From contig JACJXD010000010.1 in the NCBI GenBank assembly GCA_020636845.1, forward strand, positions 21,936 through 85,935: a stretch of DNA of 64,000 nt, given 5' to 3'. The DNA comes from Bacteroidales bacterium (GTDB lineage: Bacteria > Bacteroidota > Bacteroidia > Bacteroidales > Tenuifilaceae). A program made the translations under genes and the position numbers. Shown piece after piece: positions 17,248 to 25,230 of the stretch (positions are counted from its first letter, which is position 1; each line of letters opens with the position of its first letter). The notes beneath the pieces are model-generated. The model saw nothing but the letters and a program-made list of their open reading frames with translations, ran no database searches and was not told where the DNA came from.

Positions 17248-18345
17248 TTAAAACGCTTCGGTAACCGTTAAATAGTATGCCGGACTTCGTTTTAAACTAT
17301 AGGCTGCATCAAAGCGAATATTTACCTTTATTGGATTAACCCGAAATCTTAATCCTGTTCCAAACGCCGATTTTATCTTTGTTAGGTCAATCTTATCAAA
17401 ATAAGAAGCAACATCGCCGGCCGAAGCAAAAGCAACACCTTTTAACCACCGATAAATAGGAAAACGGTATTCGCCCTGAGCGCAAATCATAGTTTTGTCC
17501 CGATATCGCCCTTTATAGTACCCTCTTAACACATCGGCACCTCCCAACATCGGCATTTCCTGAAAAGGAACATTTCCCCATGTAAGGTCGCCTAAAAACT
17601 GAACGGCAAATACCTGGTTATCGGTAATTTTATAGTAATTCCGAAGGTCTATAGTTAAACGTGTGAAGTTTAAATCGCTACCAAAAATTCTGCTATTTGC
17701 CATTAACGATGCCTTATAAAACTCGCCTGTTGTCGGGTAGAATTGGTTCTCCCTGTTATCCCATGTAAGAACAATTCCCAATCCGCAAATAATCGATTTA
17801 TCAACACCGGTTATCCCTGTTACTAACTGTCCATTGGGATCGATATCCACAGCATCGACATACTCGAACTGTGCCTGTACACCAGCCATTAGCACGCCAA
17901 ACATTATACGTTGCCGTTGAATTAATACCGATAATTCTTTTGAGGTATAAGATTCTTCCATGCTATCAGCAGCATCCCTTCCAATACCGTAAAACTTATC
18001 GGGAAAATAATTTGCCTTTACCCTTCCCGAATAAAAGTAATCCTCCGATTTAGTATAAATTCTGGGGGAGAACGATAATAAAAATTGGTTATTCAGCGTG
18101 TAAGCTACATTTCCCTGAACATTCGAAATTTTATTTCCCCTTCCTACATGGTAATAACCTCCGGAAAATCCCAACCCTAAATTTGTTTCTTCTCCATAAA
18201 ACGCAACAGGCAAAACCAAAAAGTAATTTTTCGGCGTTTTTACAGAATCTACCCTAACGGTATCGCTAATTGCCTTTCCTAAAAATGGGATAACAGTAAA
18301 AAGCAGAAATACTGTATTGAATTTTATTACCTTAGAGAAATGCAT
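17248..18345 (-). CDS. BamA/TamA-type outer-membrane barrel (surface antigen D15 domain)
   Basis: A 365-residue exported protein with a signal peptide (about 1-26) and about 330 residues of alternating beta strands. LGGADVLRGYYKGRYRD carries the conserved RGY element of the BamA/TamA barrel (strand 12 loop 6 region), and WDNRENQFYPTTGEFY the D15 motif. It has no POTRA domains before the barrel, so it is much shorter than BamA (about 800 residues), and it ends in Phe as outer-membrane proteins do. Such POTRA-less barrels are common in Bacteroidota and their function is not settled. The divergent gap 18346-18759 lies upstream. Confidence 0.85.
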   Translation of the reverse strand: MHFSKVIKFNTVFLLFTVIPFLGKAISDTVRVDSVKTPKNYFLVLPVAFYGEETNLGLGFSGGYYHVGRGNKISNVQGNVAYTLNNQFLLSFSPRIYTKSEDYFYSGRVKANYFPDKFYGIGRDAADSMEESYTSKELSVLIQRQRIMFGVLMAGVQAQFEYVDAVDIDPNGQLVTGITGVDKSIICGLGIVLTWDNRENQFYPTTGEFYKASLMANSRIFGSDLNFTRLTIDLRNYYKITDNQVFAVQFLGDLTWGNVPFQEMPMLGGADVLRGYYKGRYRDKTMICAQGEYRFPIYRWLKGVAFASAGDVASYFDKIDLTKIKSAFGTGLRFRVNPIKVNIRFDAAYSLKRSPAYYLTVTEAF

Positions 18346-18759
18346 GACCTATAAATTTTGCATGTTAATACTTCGAATAACAATTGCTCAAAATTAGTTC
18401 AATAGCTGTTAATTTCTATAAAAAAGTTTTTTTGTTTTTCTGGTCACTTTTATTAAGTAAAGATTAGACAATACATGTCAATATTTTTTACTAAAAAATA
18501 GTACACAGAAATCAACAGCATTTTTCATTTTATACCCTTTGTTGGCAAGTGTAAAAATATAAACAAAACGCATCCTCAACACTTGTTTATAAGTACAATT
18601 TTTACCTGATAATCTGTTATTTACTTACTTTATAGATGTTAATAATTTGTTATGTGAACATTAATAACCATTTTTGCAATGCTTAAGTAAAAAATTTACC
18701 AACCAAGTTAACAGTTAATAATCATCATCATTTAATTTTAAATTTTTAAAAAATATATA
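18346..18759. other. AT-rich divergent gap at a strand-composition switch; candidate replication origin region
   Basis: This 414-base gap holds no supported gene. It is strongly AT-rich, especially 18720-18759 (ATC triplets, then A/T only runs). Three near-copies of RTTAATAAY occur at 18638, 18660 and 18714. To its left the plus strand is C-rich in minus-strand genes; to its right it is G-rich in plus-strand genes and balanced in minus-strand genes, and the main gene direction flips here. That pattern is expected at a bidirectional origin. I found no 9-of-9 DnaA box (TTATCCACA) inside it, dnaA is not in the window, and divergent promoters for the barrel gene and nadA must also lie here. Confidence 0.5.
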
Positions 18760-19728
18760 ATGATAAATAAGAGGATTGTTGAAAAGTTGGGTTATATCGA
18801 TGAGGAAGTAGATGTAAACTTAGTAGAAAGCATCAGGGAGTTAAAGAAAAGTAAAAATGCAACGATACTGGCACATTACTACCAAAATCCAGAAGTACAG
18901 GATATTGCGGATTTTGTTGGTGATAGTTTGGCCTTGGCAAGAATAGCAACTACAGTAAAAACCAATATAATTGTCTTTGCTGGTGTAAAGTTTATGGCCG
19001 AAACTACTAAAATTTTGAATCCTTCAACAAAGGTTCTTTTACCCGATTTAAATGCCGGTTGTAGTTTGGCAGATTCTTGTAAGTACGACGATTTTAAATT
19101 GTTTATTAGTAAATATCCTAACCATAAGGTTGTTACTTATGTAAACACTACTGCCGATATAAAAACTTTATCGGATATATGCTGTACTTCGTCTAATGCC
19201 GTTAATGTTGTTAACAGTTTTTCATCCGATACACCTATTATATTTGCTCCTGATAAAAATTTAGGAAGTTACGTAAAGGAGACAACTAAACGCGATAACA
19301 TTGTAGTATGGAATGGCGCTTGTCACGTTCATAGTCAATTTTCGTTAGATAAAATATTAGAATTAAAAAAGTTAAATCCTGATGCAGAAATAATAGCGCA
19401 TCCCGAATGTCCTAAACCTATATTAATAGTATCGAATTTTATAGGTTCTACGGCACAGCTTATTGAATACACTAAGAAGTCGTTATCGAAAAAGTTTATT
19501 GTAGTTACCGAGTTAGGCGTAATTCATCAAATGGAAAAAGAAAACTCGGGTAAAAGTTTTATTGTTGCTCCTTCGGAATGTGGTTGTAGCGATTGTTCTT
19601 TTATGAAGATGATAACCTTAAAAAAATTATATTTAACGTTAAAATACGAATTGCCGGAAATAGTTTTGCCTGACGATGTAATAGAGAAAGCAAGGTTGCC
19701 TATTGAAAAAATGATTTCGATAAAGTAA
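18760..19728 (+). CDS. nadA: Quinolinate synthase A
   Basis: A 322-residue cytoplasmic [4Fe-4S] enzyme that condenses iminoaspartate with dihydroxyacetone phosphate to quinolinate in NAD synthesis. The three cluster cysteines are in their usual contexts: C101 (LNAGCSLADSC), C188 (NGACHVH) and C274 (SECGCSDC). LAHYYQNPEVQDIADFVGDS is the typical N-terminal substrate loop. nadB and nadC are not adjacent. Its stop overlaps the ruvB start by one base (TAATG), so the two are translationally coupled. It is the first gene right of the composition switch. Confidence 0.96.
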   Translation: MINKRIVEKLGYIDEEVDVNLVESIRELKKSKNATILAHYYQNPEVQDIADFVGDSLALARIATTVKTNIIVFAGVKFMAETTKILNPSTKVLLPDLNAGCSLADSCKYDDFKLFISKYPNHKVVTYVNTTADIKTLSDICCTSSNAVNVVNSFSSDTPIIFAPDKNLGSYVKETTKRDNIVVWNGACHVHSQFSLDKILELKKLNPDAEIIAHPECPKPILIVSNFIGSTAQLIEYTKKSLSKKFIVVTELGVIHQMEKENSGKSFIVAPSECGCSDCSFMKMITLKKLYLTLKYELPEIVLPDDVIEKARLPIEKMISIK

Positions 19729-20738
19729 TGGAAAATATTAGAAAAGAAATACTGAATAGGGACAAGGAAATTGATAAAAAAATAAGACCTAATGATTTTG
19801 AACAATTTCAGGGTCAGCATGAGATTGTTGATAACTTAAAGATTTTTGTAAAGGCAGCTAAGTTGCGTGGTGAATCGTTAGATCATGTGCTTTTACATGG
19901 TCCTCCGGGTTTAGGAAAAACAACTCTGGCTAATATAATTGCCAATGAATTAGGTGTATCTATTAAAACTACGTCAGGTCCAGTTTTGGAAAAGCCGGGT
20001 GATTTAGCTGGTTTGTTGACAAACCTTGAACCGCATGATGTTCTTTTTATAGATGAAATACATAGATTATCTCCAATTGTTGAGGAATATCTGTATTCGG
20101 CAATGGAAGATTTTTCAATCGATATTCTTATTGATAAAGGACCAAGTGCAAGAAGTATTCAAATTGAATTAAATCCGTTTACTTTAGTTGGTGCAACAAC
20201 AAGGAGCGGTTTACTAACCAGTCCGTTACGTGCACGTTTTGGAATAAAACTTCATTTAGAGTATTACAATGTTGATGTAATAGATAGAATTGTAAAACGT
20301 TCTGCCGAAATATTGAATATACCTATTAATGATGATGCTTCTAACGAAATAGCTTTAAGAAGTAGAGGAACGCCACGTATTGCCAATGCTTTGTTACGTA
20401 GGGTGCGAGATTTTGCTCAGGTAAAATCGAACGGTGTTATTGATATAAAAATTGCAAAAACAGCTTTAAATGCTCTTAAAATAGATTCTAGAGGGTTGGA
20501 TGAAATGGATAATAGAATATTAGAGTCTATTATTGATAAGTTTGGCGGAGGTCCTGTTGGAATAAATACAATATCTACTGCAGTAGGAGAGGATGCAGGA
20601 ACTATTGAGGAAGTTTATGAACCTTTTTTAATAAAGGAAGGCTTTATAAAAAGAACACCTCGTGGGCGTGAAGTTACCGATTTGGCGTATAATCATTTAG
20701 GAAAAAATCGTTTTCCTCAGCAAGGTTCATTATTTTAA
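19728..20738 (+). CDS. ruvB: Holliday junction branch-migration helicase RuvB
   Basis: A 336-residue AAA+ ATPase that drives Holliday-junction migration with RuvA. Walker A (GPPGLGKTTLA) is near residue 58, Walker B and sensor follow (LFIDEIHRL, then VGATTRSGLLTSPLRARFG with the arginine finger), and the C-terminal winged helix ends in the GREVTDLAYNHLG region. The length is standard. It is coupled to nadA and overlaps the convergent crp-like gene by 9 bases at its 3' end. ruvA and ruvC are not in the window. Confidence 0.98.
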   Translation: MENIRKEILNRDKEIDKKIRPNDFEQFQGQHEIVDNLKIFVKAAKLRGESLDHVLLHGPPGLGKTTLANIIANELGVSIKTTSGPVLEKPGDLAGLLTNLEPHDVLFIDEIHRLSPIVEEYLYSAMEDFSIDILIDKGPSARSIQIELNPFTLVGATTRSGLLTSPLRARFGIKLHLEYYNVDVIDRIVKRSAEILNIPINDDASNEIALRSRGTPRIANALLRRVRDFAQVKSNGVIDIKIAKTALNALKIDSRGLDEMDNRILESIIDKFGGGPVGINTISTAVGEDAGTIEEVYEPFLIKEGFIKRTPRGREVTDLAYNHLGKNRFPQQGSLF

Positions 20739-21440
20739 GATTGATTCTGCAATTAACTTTATTTTCTTCTTATCGAGTATTTTTATTTTTTTCCCTTTTA
20801 ATTCTATTAAACGCTCATTTTTAAGATCTCCCAGTATTCGTATTACCGATTCTGTTGCCGTTCCAATAATACTGGCAATATCTTCGCGTGTTAAATTAAT
20901 GTTGATAAAGTCGTCGGAATCTAGGGCAAAATATTCTTCAAGCATCAGTAAAATTTCTGCAAGACGTTCCTTTACTGTTTTTTGAGCAATATCTTTAATA
21001 AAAACATTTGCATGATCGAGTTCCTTGCAGGTTAATTTGATAATAGCAAGACTAAAATCAGGATTTTCCCTGATTAGTTTAAATATAACTTCGCCGGGTA
21101 TAAAACAAACTTCCGAATCTTCGAGGGCTTCCAGAGTTGTACATGCAGGTTCGTTGCTAAGAACAGAACGATAACCGGTAATATCACCGGTTCTGGCAAA
21201 CGCAATAATTTGCGGTTTATAGTCGATGCCTGTTTTGTATATTTTAAACTTACCTGACTTTACGCAGTAAAAACCTGTAATTCTACTGCCTTCTCTGTAA
21301 AGAATATCACCCTTTTTATAGGTGTTACAGGTTTGCTTTCGGTTAAGCAAATCGTATTGCTCAGATGATAATGATTTAAAAATTGATGAAGATAACCCTG
21401 AGCAGTATTGACAACCTTTGGAATAATATTCTTCTATCAT
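20730..21440 (-). CDS. Crp/Fnr-family transcription regulator
   Basis: A 236-residue regulator with an N-terminal cyclic-nucleotide-binding-type beta roll (about 35-125), a dimer helix (about 135-165) and a C-terminal winged helix with the recognition region LTREDIASIIGTATESVIR (about 178-196). Cysteines at 10, 13, 38 and 59 could bind an Fe-S cluster or respond to redox, as in some Fnr relatives, but the spacing is not that of E. coli FNR. The cNMP pocket residues are not conserved as in Crp, so cAMP binding is unlikely. It lies 2 bases downstream of pheS. Confidence 0.88.
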   Translation of the reverse strand: MIEEYYSKGCQYCSGLSSSIFKSLSSEQYDLLNRKQTCNTYKKGDILYREGSRITGFYCVKSGKFKIYKTGIDYKPQIIAFARTGDITGYRSVLSNEPACTTLEALEDSEVCFIPGEVIFKLIRENPDFSLAIIKLTCKELDHANVFIKDIAQKTVKERLAEILLMLEEYFALDSDDFININLTREDIASIIGTATESVIRILGDLKNERLIELKGKKIKILDKKKIKLIAESILK

Positions 21441-21442
21441 TA

Positions 21443-22465
21443 TTAATAGTTAGTGAATTGTTCCAAGAAACGCGTATCGTTTTCAAAATAAAGGCGAAGA
21501 TCTTTAACCTGATATTTAAGCATGGCTATTCGTTCCAGTCCCATGCCAAACGCATAGCCCGAATATTTTTTACTATCTATACCATTAAATTCAAGTACGT
21601 TAGGATCTACCATACCACAACCAAGCACTTCTAACCAGCCAGTGTATTTGCAAACAGAACAACCTTTTCCACCGCACAAGTTACAGCTAACATCCATTTC
21701 GGCCGATGGTTCGGTAAATGGAAAGTAGGAAGGACGTAAACGAATTTTTGTTTCTTTTCCAAACATTTCTTGAGCGAAAAATAGCAAGGTTTGCTTTAAG
21801 TCGGCAAACGAAACATTTTTGTCTATGTATAACCCTTCAATCTGATGAAAGATGCAATGTGCTCGTGCGGATATGGCTTCATTACGGAATACCCTACCAG
21901 GACAAACAACCCTAATGGGAAGTTTTTCGTTTTCCATGCTACGTACCTGAACGGACGATGTGTGGGTTCTTAAAAGAACATCAGGATTTTTTTCGATAAA
22001 AAATGTATCCTGCATATCCCTTGCCGGGTGTTCTTCGGGAAAGTTAAGGGCAGAAAAAACATGCCAATCATCTTCAATTTCAGGACCTTCGTAAATGGAG
22101 AAACCGATTTTTTTGAATATTTCGAGTAGTTCTCTTTTTACCAGCGAAATAGGATGTCTAGTTCCAAAGTTAAACGATGGTTCTTGGAGTGATAAATCGA
22201 TATTAACTTTTTTTTGATTACCTGAGGATTTTTCGATATTTTCCTTTAGAGTATCTATGGTTTCGGTAACGGTTTTCTTTAAAAGGTTTAAATGTGCTCC
22301 AACTTCACGTTTCAAATCAGGTTCTAGTTCTCTAAATTCTTTGAACAAATCGGAAATAATACCTTTTTTACCTAAATACTTAATACGCAACTTTTCTACT
22401 TCGTCAATGGTAGATGCCTTTAACGAGGTAATTTCCTTACTAATTTGATCAATTTTGCTCTTCAT
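21443..22465 (-). CDS. pheS: Phenylalanine-tRNA ligase alpha subunit
   Basis: A 340-residue class II aminoacyl-tRNA synthetase subunit that charges tRNA-Phe as an alpha2-beta2 enzyme. The N-terminal coiled coil (about 1-85) binds tRNA. The core shows motif 2 (VCPGRVFRNEAISARAH), the RPSYFPFTEPSAE stretch, and motif 3 (GMGLERIAMLKY). A Cys-rich CNLCGGKGCSVCKYTGW segment typical of many bacterial PheS proteins is present. pheT is not adjacent, so the two subunits are encoded apart. It begins 4 bases after the cyclophilin gene. Confidence 0.97.
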   Translation of the reverse strand: MKSKIDQISKEITSLKASTIDEVEKLRIKYLGKKGIISDLFKEFRELEPDLKREVGAHLNLLKKTVTETIDTLKENIEKSSGNQKKVNIDLSLQEPSFNFGTRHPISLVKRELLEIFKKIGFSIYEGPEIEDDWHVFSALNFPEEHPARDMQDTFFIEKNPDVLLRTHTSSVQVRSMENEKLPIRVVCPGRVFRNEAISARAHCIFHQIEGLYIDKNVSFADLKQTLLFFAQEMFGKETKIRLRPSYFPFTEPSAEMDVSCNLCGGKGCSVCKYTGWLEVLGCGMVDPNVLEFNGIDSKKYSGYAFGMGLERIAMLKYQVKDLRLYFENDTRFLEQFTNY

Positions 22466-22469
22466 ACCT

Positions 22470-23267
22470 TTATAATACTTTAATATTCAGTTTGATATCC
22501 TTTATAGGTCTATCATTTTTATCAGTTTTAACTAACGATATTTTTTTTACAACATCCATACCTTCAATTACTTCGCCAAAAATAGTATAATTACCGTCTA
22601 AATGAGGGATTCCTCCAACTGTAGTATAATATTTTCGTTGAAGTTCGGATAGTTTAAAAGAAGGTTTGCTATTAAAAATAGAATCCGATTGTAAATTAAC
22701 TTTTTGTGTAATTAAAGCAAGTTTGTCAACATCCGGATCATTTTTAAGATATATGTTGAAAAGAGAATCTTTAATGTTTGATAGTTTTTTAGCGTTTATT
22801 TTGTCTTCGAAGTTATCGAGTTCCTTACTAGTAAATATTTTGCCTATTACAATGTAGAATTGCGATCCCGACGATTTTTTTAATGGATTAACATCATCGC
22901 CTTCTCTGGCCATGCCTACTGCTCCGTACTTATGAATTAAGGAATCGTTGAATTCAGCGTCGAGCAGGTAACCCGAATCTTTTTCGCCATATAATTTATA
23001 AGGTTCTGAATTTTTTGTATCGGGATCACCTGCTTGTATTACAAAATCCTTAATTACACGATGAAAAATTTGACCATTATAGAATTTATCATTAGATAAC
23101 TTTAAAAAATTATCGCGGTGAATAGGGGTTTTATCGTATAACTTTATGGTAATATCACCATATTCAGTGCTAATTTTAACCAGTTGGCTGCTTGTGTTTT
23201 TTTTAGTTGAACAGCTAAAAAAAATTAGACCGATGAAAAATGTACAGATGATTAATTTTACACGCAT
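22470..23267 (-). CDS. Cyclophilin-type peptidyl-prolyl isomerase, lipoprotein
   Basis: A 265-residue exported protein with a type II signal ending in the lipobox LIFFSC (lipidated C19). The cyclophilin fold follows, with NGQIFHRVIKDFVIQAGDPD near 65-85 and SGSQFYIV near 134. About 50 Lys/Asp-rich residues (about 145-205) are inserted before the final PHLDGNYTIFGEVIEGMDVV segment, an insertion I have seen in Bacteroidota relatives. It would catalyse proline isomerisation during folding of envelope proteins. It is the first gene of a tight leftward set with pheS and the Crp-like gene. Confidence 0.92.
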   Translation of the reverse strand: MRVKLIICTFFIGLIFFSCSTKKNTSSQLVKISTEYGDITIKLYDKTPIHRDNFLKLSNDKFYNGQIFHRVIKDFVIQAGDPDTKNSEPYKLYGEKDSGYLLDAEFNDSLIHKYGAVGMAREGDDVNPLKKSSGSQFYIVIGKIFTSKELDNFEDKINAKKLSNIKDSLFNIYLKNDPDVDKLALITQKVNLQSDSIFNSKPSFKLSELQRKYYTTVGGIPHLDGNYTIFGEVIEGMDVVKKISLVKTDKNDRPIKDIKLNIKVL

Positions 23268-23288
23268 ATAATCGAGTTATTAACAATG

Positions 23289-23296
23289 CAAAACTA
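23289..23296 (-). promoter_or_regulatory. -7 promoter element for the cyclophilin-pheS-crp set
   Basis: TAGTTTTG on the minus strand matches TAnnTTTG and lies 21 bases before the ATG at 23267. No convincing -33 element is seen. Confidence 0.45.
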
Positions 23297-23326
23297 CAAA
23301 AATTAATAATAAATTGATAAATATGC

Positions 23327-23334
23327 TACTTTTG
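23327..23334 (+). promoter_or_regulatory. -7 promoter element for the flippase-dut-EnvC set
   Basis: TACTTTTG matches TAnnTTTG. It lies 15 bases before the ATG at 23350, giving a very short leader of about 9 bases. It is divergent from the cyclophilin promoter 30 bases to the left. Confidence 0.45.
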
Positions 23335-23349
23335 AAAAAATTTATGTAG

Positions 23350-24801
23350 ATGAGTTCAGTACGTTCGCTTTACAAGGATTCCTTTATTTACGGATTAAGT
23401 ACTGTGGTACCAAAGTTGCTTAATTATTTATTGGTTCCTTTGCATACCTATATTTTTAAGAATCCACAACAATATGGTATTGTAAACGAACTTTATGCTT
23501 ACTTAACTTTCTTACTCATTTTAATGACTTTTGGGTTAGAAACGGGTTACTTTCGATTTGTTAATAAGCATAAGAATTCGGAAAATATATATACAACTGT
23601 TTTTTACTTTTTAGTAATAACTTCAGTAGCATTTTTCCTCTTTTTCTGTTTTTCGGCTAATAGCATTGCGAGTTCATTGGGTTCTCTGTATCACCCTTTA
23701 TATATAACTACCTTGGCGGGGGTGATTTCGTTAGATGCAATGATGGCAATTCCTTTTGCAAAACTTCGTAACGATAACCGACCAATACTTTTTTCTTTTC
23801 TAAAGATTATTGGTGTTGTGGTAAACGTTTTGCTCAATATAATATTCTACTTGGTTATACCTAGAAAAGTCTTAATTGGTTTGATACCCGGTGTTGATAT
23901 TATTTATTACATTTTCTTATCGAACTTGGTACAAAATGTAGTTTTGTTTTTGTTGGTAATGATTTTTACAGGTTTACCGAAAATTCGAATCAAAGTTGAT
24001 ACTTTAAAGGAGATATTGAAATATTCTTTACCACTTTTAGTTGCTGGATTAGCTGGTACAACCAACGAAGCTTTTGATAGAATATTTATAAAATATTTAA
24101 TTCCGGATACCGATAAGGCTCTTTACTTACTTGGAATTTATGGCGCTAATGTAAAGTTGGGAGTAATATTAGTTTTGTTTACACAAATGTATAGGTTTGC
24201 TGCAGAACCTTTCTTTTTTAAGATTAACAATAATGAAGAGCATAATAAGGTATATGGAAAATCGCTGAAGTATTTTATACTATTCTGTGTAACAATATCG
24301 ATACTTATAAGTTTCAACTTGCCAATTTTAAAATATTTTATTGGCTCCAACTACCGGAACCATATGTCGGTAGTTATAATAATGTTGGTTGCAAACTCCT
24401 TATCGGGAATTTTCTTTAACCTTTCGTTTTGGTATAAGCTTACCGATAAAACGATGTACGGATTGAAGTATGTTTTAATTGGTGCAGGTTCAACCATAAT
24501 TTTAAATTTTATCTTGATACCTTTAATAAATATTTATGGTGCAGCGTTATCTCGGTTAGTAAGTTATGCTATAATGGTTGCTATAAGTTATTATGAAGGA
24601 AGAAATACTGGTTTAATAAGTTTAGAGAAGAAGAATTTGAAGAAGTATGCATTAATACTTGGGTCAATAGTATTAATTTCGGTTTTAGTTTATTTATTAA
24701 ATCCTATATTAGCAATGGTTTTTGTAGATTTATCGATGGTATATTTTGTACTAACATTTATGAAATCAGAAAAAATAAAATTAAATGGAAGTAAAAGTTA
24801 A
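23350..24801 (+). CDS. Lipid-linked oligosaccharide flippase (polysaccharide biosynthesis / MVF family)
   Basis: A 483-residue inner-membrane protein with about 12-14 hydrophobic helices and the SLYKDSFIYGLSTVVPKLLNYLLVPLHTY start typical of Wzx-like proteins. It belongs to the MOP superfamily (Wzx/MurJ relatives), which flips lipid-linked sugars across the membrane. In many Bacteroidota this gene sits just before dut, as here, and is not part of a capsule cluster, so a conserved housekeeping substrate is possible. The exact substrate is unknown. It overlaps dut by 17 bases. Confidence 0.85.
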   Translation: MSSVRSLYKDSFIYGLSTVVPKLLNYLLVPLHTYIFKNPQQYGIVNELYAYLTFLLILMTFGLETGYFRFVNKHKNSENIYTTVFYFLVITSVAFFLFFCFSANSIASSLGSLYHPLYITTLAGVISLDAMMAIPFAKLRNDNRPILFSFLKIIGVVVNVLLNIIFYLVIPRKVLIGLIPGVDIIYYIFLSNLVQNVVLFLLVMIFTGLPKIRIKVDTLKEILKYSLPLLVAGLAGTTNEAFDRIFIKYLIPDTDKALYLLGIYGANVKLGVILVLFTQMYRFAAEPFFFKINNNEEHNKVYGKSLKYFILFCVTISILISFNLPILKYFIGSNYRNHMSVVIIMLVANSLSGIFFNLSFWYKLTDKTMYGLKYVLIGAGSTIILNFILIPLINIYGAALSRLVSYAIMVAISYYEGRNTGLISLEKKNLKKYALILGSIVLISVLVYLLNPILAMVFVDLSMVYFVLTFMKSEKIKLNGSKS

Positions 24802-25225
24802 AGTAATTAATCGCTCGAAATTTGATTTACCAAAATATTCAACACTTCATTCCAGTGGATTAGATTTAAGAGCTAGTATTGATGAAAATATTCTACTAAA
24901 ACCGTTAGAAAGAAAGTTAATCCCGACAGGGCTATATTTGGAAATACCGGTTGGAGTTGAAGCACAAGTTCGTCCTAGGAGTGGGATGGCATTAAAGAAG
25001 GGTATTACCGTGTTAAATACTCCGGGTACAATTGATTCTGATTATAGGGGTGAGGTTGGAATAATTTTGATTAACTTGAGCAATGAGCAAGTAGTGGTGG
25101 AGCCTGGTGAACGTATTGCTCAAATTGTTTTTGCCGAATATAAAAAAGTAATCTTGGAACAAGTTGAAATAATATCCGATTCAGAGAGAGGTGCTGGTGG
25201 TTTTGGACATACGGGGGTAAAATAA
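24785..25225 (+). CDS. dut: dUTP diphosphatase
   Basis: A 146-residue trimeric enzyme that hydrolyses dUTP to dUMP and pyrophosphate. All five family motifs are visible: SGLDLRA, RPRSGMALKKG, TPGTIDSDYRGE (with the catalytic Asp), GERIAQ and the C-terminal SERGAGGFGHTG arm. The length is typical. Its start lies inside the flippase gene, which implies coupled translation. Confidence 0.97.
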   Translation: MEVKVKVINRSKFDLPKYSTLHSSGLDLRASIDENILLKPLERKLIPTGLYLEIPVGVEAQVRPRSGMALKKGITVLNTPGTIDSDYRGEVGIILINLSNEQVVVEPGERIAQIVFAEYKKVILEQVEIISDSERGAGGFGHTGVK

Positions 25226-25230
25226 GCGTC

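Noticed and set aside
17838..17848. ATATCCACA as a DnaA box near the composition switch
   Set aside because: It is 8 of 9, single, and inside the barrel gene; there is no cluster of boxes.
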